The notes under the pieces were generated by a model. The model made no database searches. It worked only from the letters and a program-made list of their open reading frames with translations, and was not told where the DNA came from. From Dipteronia dyeriana (lineage: Eukaryota; Streptophyta; Magnoliopsida; Sapindales; Sapindaceae), in assembly GCA_032871835.1 (NCBI GenBank), contig CM065295.1, forward strand, positions 19,726,501 through 19,790,500: DNA of 64,000 nucleotides, given 5' to 3'. The position numbers were made by a program, and so were the translations under genes. Of this stretch, positions 61,187-64,000 are shown in pieces. Within the stretch, counting starts at the first letter, position 1. Every line of letters starts with the position of its first letter.

Positions 61187-63180
61187 ATGGATAGGGTGAG
61201 AATAGTCATATCTTACAACGGTCGATGAGAGCAATTACCAGACAGAAATCAGAGGTATTTAGGTTCTGATAACCAAGGTTTGTATGTGTCAAAGAATTTG
61301 AGTTACGACGAACTGGTGTCGATCGTGCAAACCATTGTGAAGTCGGATGAGAACAAATACAGTGCTGATCTACAGTCTATATCAATTGTTCCTGGGACTA
61401 CATGTCATACATGTATAAGAAACAATAATGATGTTCAGTTTATGCTAGGGAAAGATAGGGTGATCCCTCAAATATGCGTTAGTCTAATCGAGAGGCCAGT
61501 AAGATGTGTCATTGGTGAAGATATCCCTCATCGTGATAACACCTAACAATTTCGATCGTCAGATGGAAGCAACCAGTTGTTCACAGAAAGAAGTGTGATT
61601 GATGGTCGGGAAAACATATGTGTTGTCCCATCGGAAGTAGCCGCCCATGATAATATACTGGGACCTCAATTCGACGATGTATTTGGTTGTCAAATTGAGA
61701 TGAATGGTAGGCAGTACAACCACCAATACAATGAAATCTACAATGACATCAACAATGAGCAGAATACAACACCGAATGTTGGGGTGATTCATGAGGTGGA
61801 TAATGAGGGAAATTTCAATTCTGTACAAAATGTAAATGACAATGAGGATGATGAAGAACCTGTCCAAATGGAAAGACGTGTAAGACGTGTAAGACATGTA
61901 CATAGATTTAGTTCCAGTGCACCAGATATAGCAGAGACCTTCGAGGTCCTGGCTAATGTAACTCCAGATGATTCTGATAATGCCACAACATGGGTTATTC
62001 CAGGAGCAGAATCATACTCGTTTGATATGGGTGGAACCAGGAACTTGGTTGAAGATGAACCTACAAGCATGATATATAAAAGATAATTTTTTCCAACGAA
62101 AAAGGATTTGAAGAGACTAGTAGACAATTTTGCAATGCGGTAGAACTTCAAGTGGAAGGTGAAAAAAGGTCCAATAAGACAACATTACATCTAGTTTGTT
62201 TGATGAAAAATATTACGTGGAAGTTAAGAGTGGTGAGGAGAGATGAAGACACATAATTTTAAGTAAGAAGTTTTGTCAATGAACACACTTGTTCGTTAGA
62301 GAAAATTCACCGCCGCCACCGACAAGCTAATGCAGTCATAATTGGAGAATTTATTGCACCTAGACTTCAACAATAAGATGGTCGACTAATGCGTCCGAAA
62401 GACATAATCGCCGACATGAAATCAATGTATGGAATCCAAATCATGTACAGTAAGGCACACGCCGCCCTCAATTATGCGTTGTCACTAACATATGGAACGC
62501 ATGAAGAAACCTTCCAACTGTTTCCATCATTTGGTTACATTTTGGAACAAAAAATTCCCGGCACAATCACTGACTTACAGTGTGATGAAGATAGTCAAAC
62601 GGTCTGAAAAACAGTGGACTGTTGACTTAGCCCGGAAGACTTGTACTTGCAATAAATTCCAAATGGATCAAATTCCATGTTCTCACGCTCTTGCGGCGGC
62701 ACGGTACATTACTTTCAAGTTTTACTGTGAGGTGATTATTACTGAAATGTGAAGCTGGTCATTTTCAATGTTTTTTACAGGGAGCGAAACATGGACTTGA
62801 CAATTTTGTGTTCGTACTACTACAAGAGACATACACTTATTGACACGTACTTGGTTCCTATTATACCTGTAGGAGATCCTTTCACTTGGGTTGTGCCATC
62901 TGACATTGCTCAGATGGTGATTTTGAATCTAAACTCCAGGAGACAAGTAGAACGCCCAAGTCCGGGTCGCCATGTCTCGTCTTCGGAGAGGATAACTACA
63001 TAATCTTGTAGAAGATGTGGACAACCAGGGCATAATTCCTGGAGATGTTCTAGTCCACCTATGATTAATGAATGTCCAAGCAGAGGTGTTCCTGATGAAT
63101 ATCGCCGTAAGTGTAGCATCTGCCATTCAATTAGACACAACAAACAGACGTGCCCTAACATTGACTCTAATAGGGAATGA
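61187..63180 (+). pseudogene. Mutator-like (MuDR-type) transposase, catalytic core deleted
   Basis: The ATG at 61187 follows an acceptor (TTGACAG, 61176-61182) and begins MDRVRIVISYNGR, the plant MULE N-terminus. In-frame stops lie at 61226, 61544 and 62084. An acidic linker is followed by the MuDR DNA-binding region (FKWKVKKG near 62140, VNEHTCSLEKIHRRHRQANA near 62280, and DIIADMKSMYGI near 62400). At about 62595 the sequence passes directly from the pre-core motif LQCDED to the post-core SWIM region: the DDE core is missing. The SWIM zinc finger is complete (TCTCNKFQMDQIPCSHALAA, near 62640). It is followed by a probable intron ending TTTTTTACAG (62780) and two intact CX2CX4HX4C knuckles at about 63008 and 63110. 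Confidence 0.88.
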
Positions 63181-63361
63181 ATGACAAAGTTTTGATCAGA
63201 TTGTAAACATTTGGAATTGTATCAGATTGTAATAATTTGGAATTGCAATAATTACTTATTAATGAATGAATTAATATTAATGAATGAATAATGAATGAAT
63301 TAATATTCATGAATGAATTACATGTCTTTGTACATAAAAAATGATAATATACAACCAATCA
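63181..63361. other. Spacer between convergent MULE genes
   Basis: About 180 bp of AT-rich DNA with repeats of ATGAATGAAT at 63255-63320. It is the shared 3' flank of the transposase and the Ulp1-like gene. Confidence 0.6.
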
Positions 63362-64000
63362 CTAGGCAGGCCTGGAGTTATAAAAAATCTCCACAGTCAT
63401 TTTCTCCCGAATGATCCCCATGTCGTCCTCTGACCAATCAAAAGGGCTTCGACCCGCCAGTAAGTACTCGATAAGTCACAAAGTATGGGGACCATAGTTA
63501 CCTCTGCAATTGGACACATTAACAACCGTTACAAATCGTTCTTAAATAATATCTAAGCACGTGAATGAAATAGAATGTCTTACGATTTTTGTTATTGGGG
63601 GACTGTAGAAGTAGGCACCACACTGACCGAGAAGGACTTATTTTCTTTAGGGAACGGCAGACGACCACCTCGTCATGCAGTGTGGAACCTCACGTCATTC
63701 AACATGGACAGTAAAAACCACCGTAATGGCCGGACCTGCTGCTTCCTGATATAACGAGGAACTTCCTGTCTCCAGGGGACAAATATCTCAATCTTCCCGA
63801 GAATAAGGTCGACAGTCACCACCAGCCAATGTTGGCCCCCAACGTTGCACGAAATCAGAACCTGTAATAGTATGCATACGGTGTTAGGTCAGGATATACG
63901 AACAATTTATATTTTAAATCATTTCCATCGTCTAACACTTACCAGGTCAACCTTATGCCATGGGCGGTTTCCACTCGTGGTTGCTCCACGGACCGTCTGA
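63362..64000 (-). pseudogene. Ulp1-type (C48) cysteine protease gene carried by the MULE, decayed, partial
   Basis: Three exons are visible on the minus strand: 64000-63943 (RPWHKVDL, donor GTAAGT), 63861 to about 63590 (VLISCNVGGQHWLVVTVDLI) and 63503-63362 (GNYGPHTL, then LIEYLLAGRSPFDWSEDDMG). Order and motifs match the C-terminal catalytic half of plant Ulp1-like proteases. The His of the triad is present in GGQHW. The catalytic Cys motif GDCG reads GNYG, so Cys is replaced by Tyr. Stops at 63673-63675 and about 63475 add to decay. Ulp1 proteases normally process SUMO. MULEs carrying such genes are known in plants (for example CUMULE and Kaonashi). The N-terminus lies beyond the window. 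Confidence 0.82.

Overview
The window is nuclear DNA from a flowering plant, most likely a eudicot. It contains four host genes with plant-type introns and intron positions (thymidylate kinase, a GTE-class bromodomain/NET protein, a TLC-domain protein and an LHT1-type amino acid transporter). They sit in very AT-rich intergenic DNA packed with plant transposon classes. No bacterial, organellar or viral gene set was seen. All gene models below are read by eye from splice consensus sites and reading-frame continuity; none is backed by transcript data.

Positions 1-22100 are an LTR-retrotransposon graveyard. The oldest layer is a Tat-type Ty3/gypsy element on the minus strand. Its gag, protease, RT, two RNase H domains and integrase run from about 18.1 kb down to 12.7 kb, and a separate intron-containing ORF runs antisense to pol (positions 1-1574 and 11268-11510). 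That antisense ORF is split by a complete Ty1/copia element (1575-11267) with 2-kb LTRs and a perfect CTCAT target duplication. To the right lie rearranged LTR pieces: a 64-bp inverted repeat around a copied U5 segment, a tandem-repeat internal region ending in a polypurine tract plus a 3' LTR, and a further lone LTR.

Positions 22100-29300 are intergenic and full of DNA transposons: a Tourist-like MITE, then a hAT element with an 8-bp target duplication that itself contains a second element with long terminal inverted repeats (MULE-like). Positions 29335-33540 hold the minus-strand thymidylate kinase gene; a small upstream reading frame ends in an ATGA overlap with the kinase start. Positions 33600-45200 are again transposon-rich: a second Tourist-like MITE, SINE-like fragments, a complete but decayed Ty1/copia element (36819-43277) and a third Tourist-like element.

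Positions 45240-58340 form the gene island: a GTE8-like bromodomain gene (+), an intronless TLC-domain gene (+) and an LHT1-like transporter (-). The genes are independent transcription units with no evident pathway link. Positions 58340-64000 return to repeats: a (TTA)n tract, a hAT-like repeat, then a decayed Mutator-like element whose transposase has lost its catalytic core. That element is preceded by an AGCTCGA minisatellite and followed tail-to-tail by a decayed Ulp1-type cysteine protease gene that runs off the right edge.
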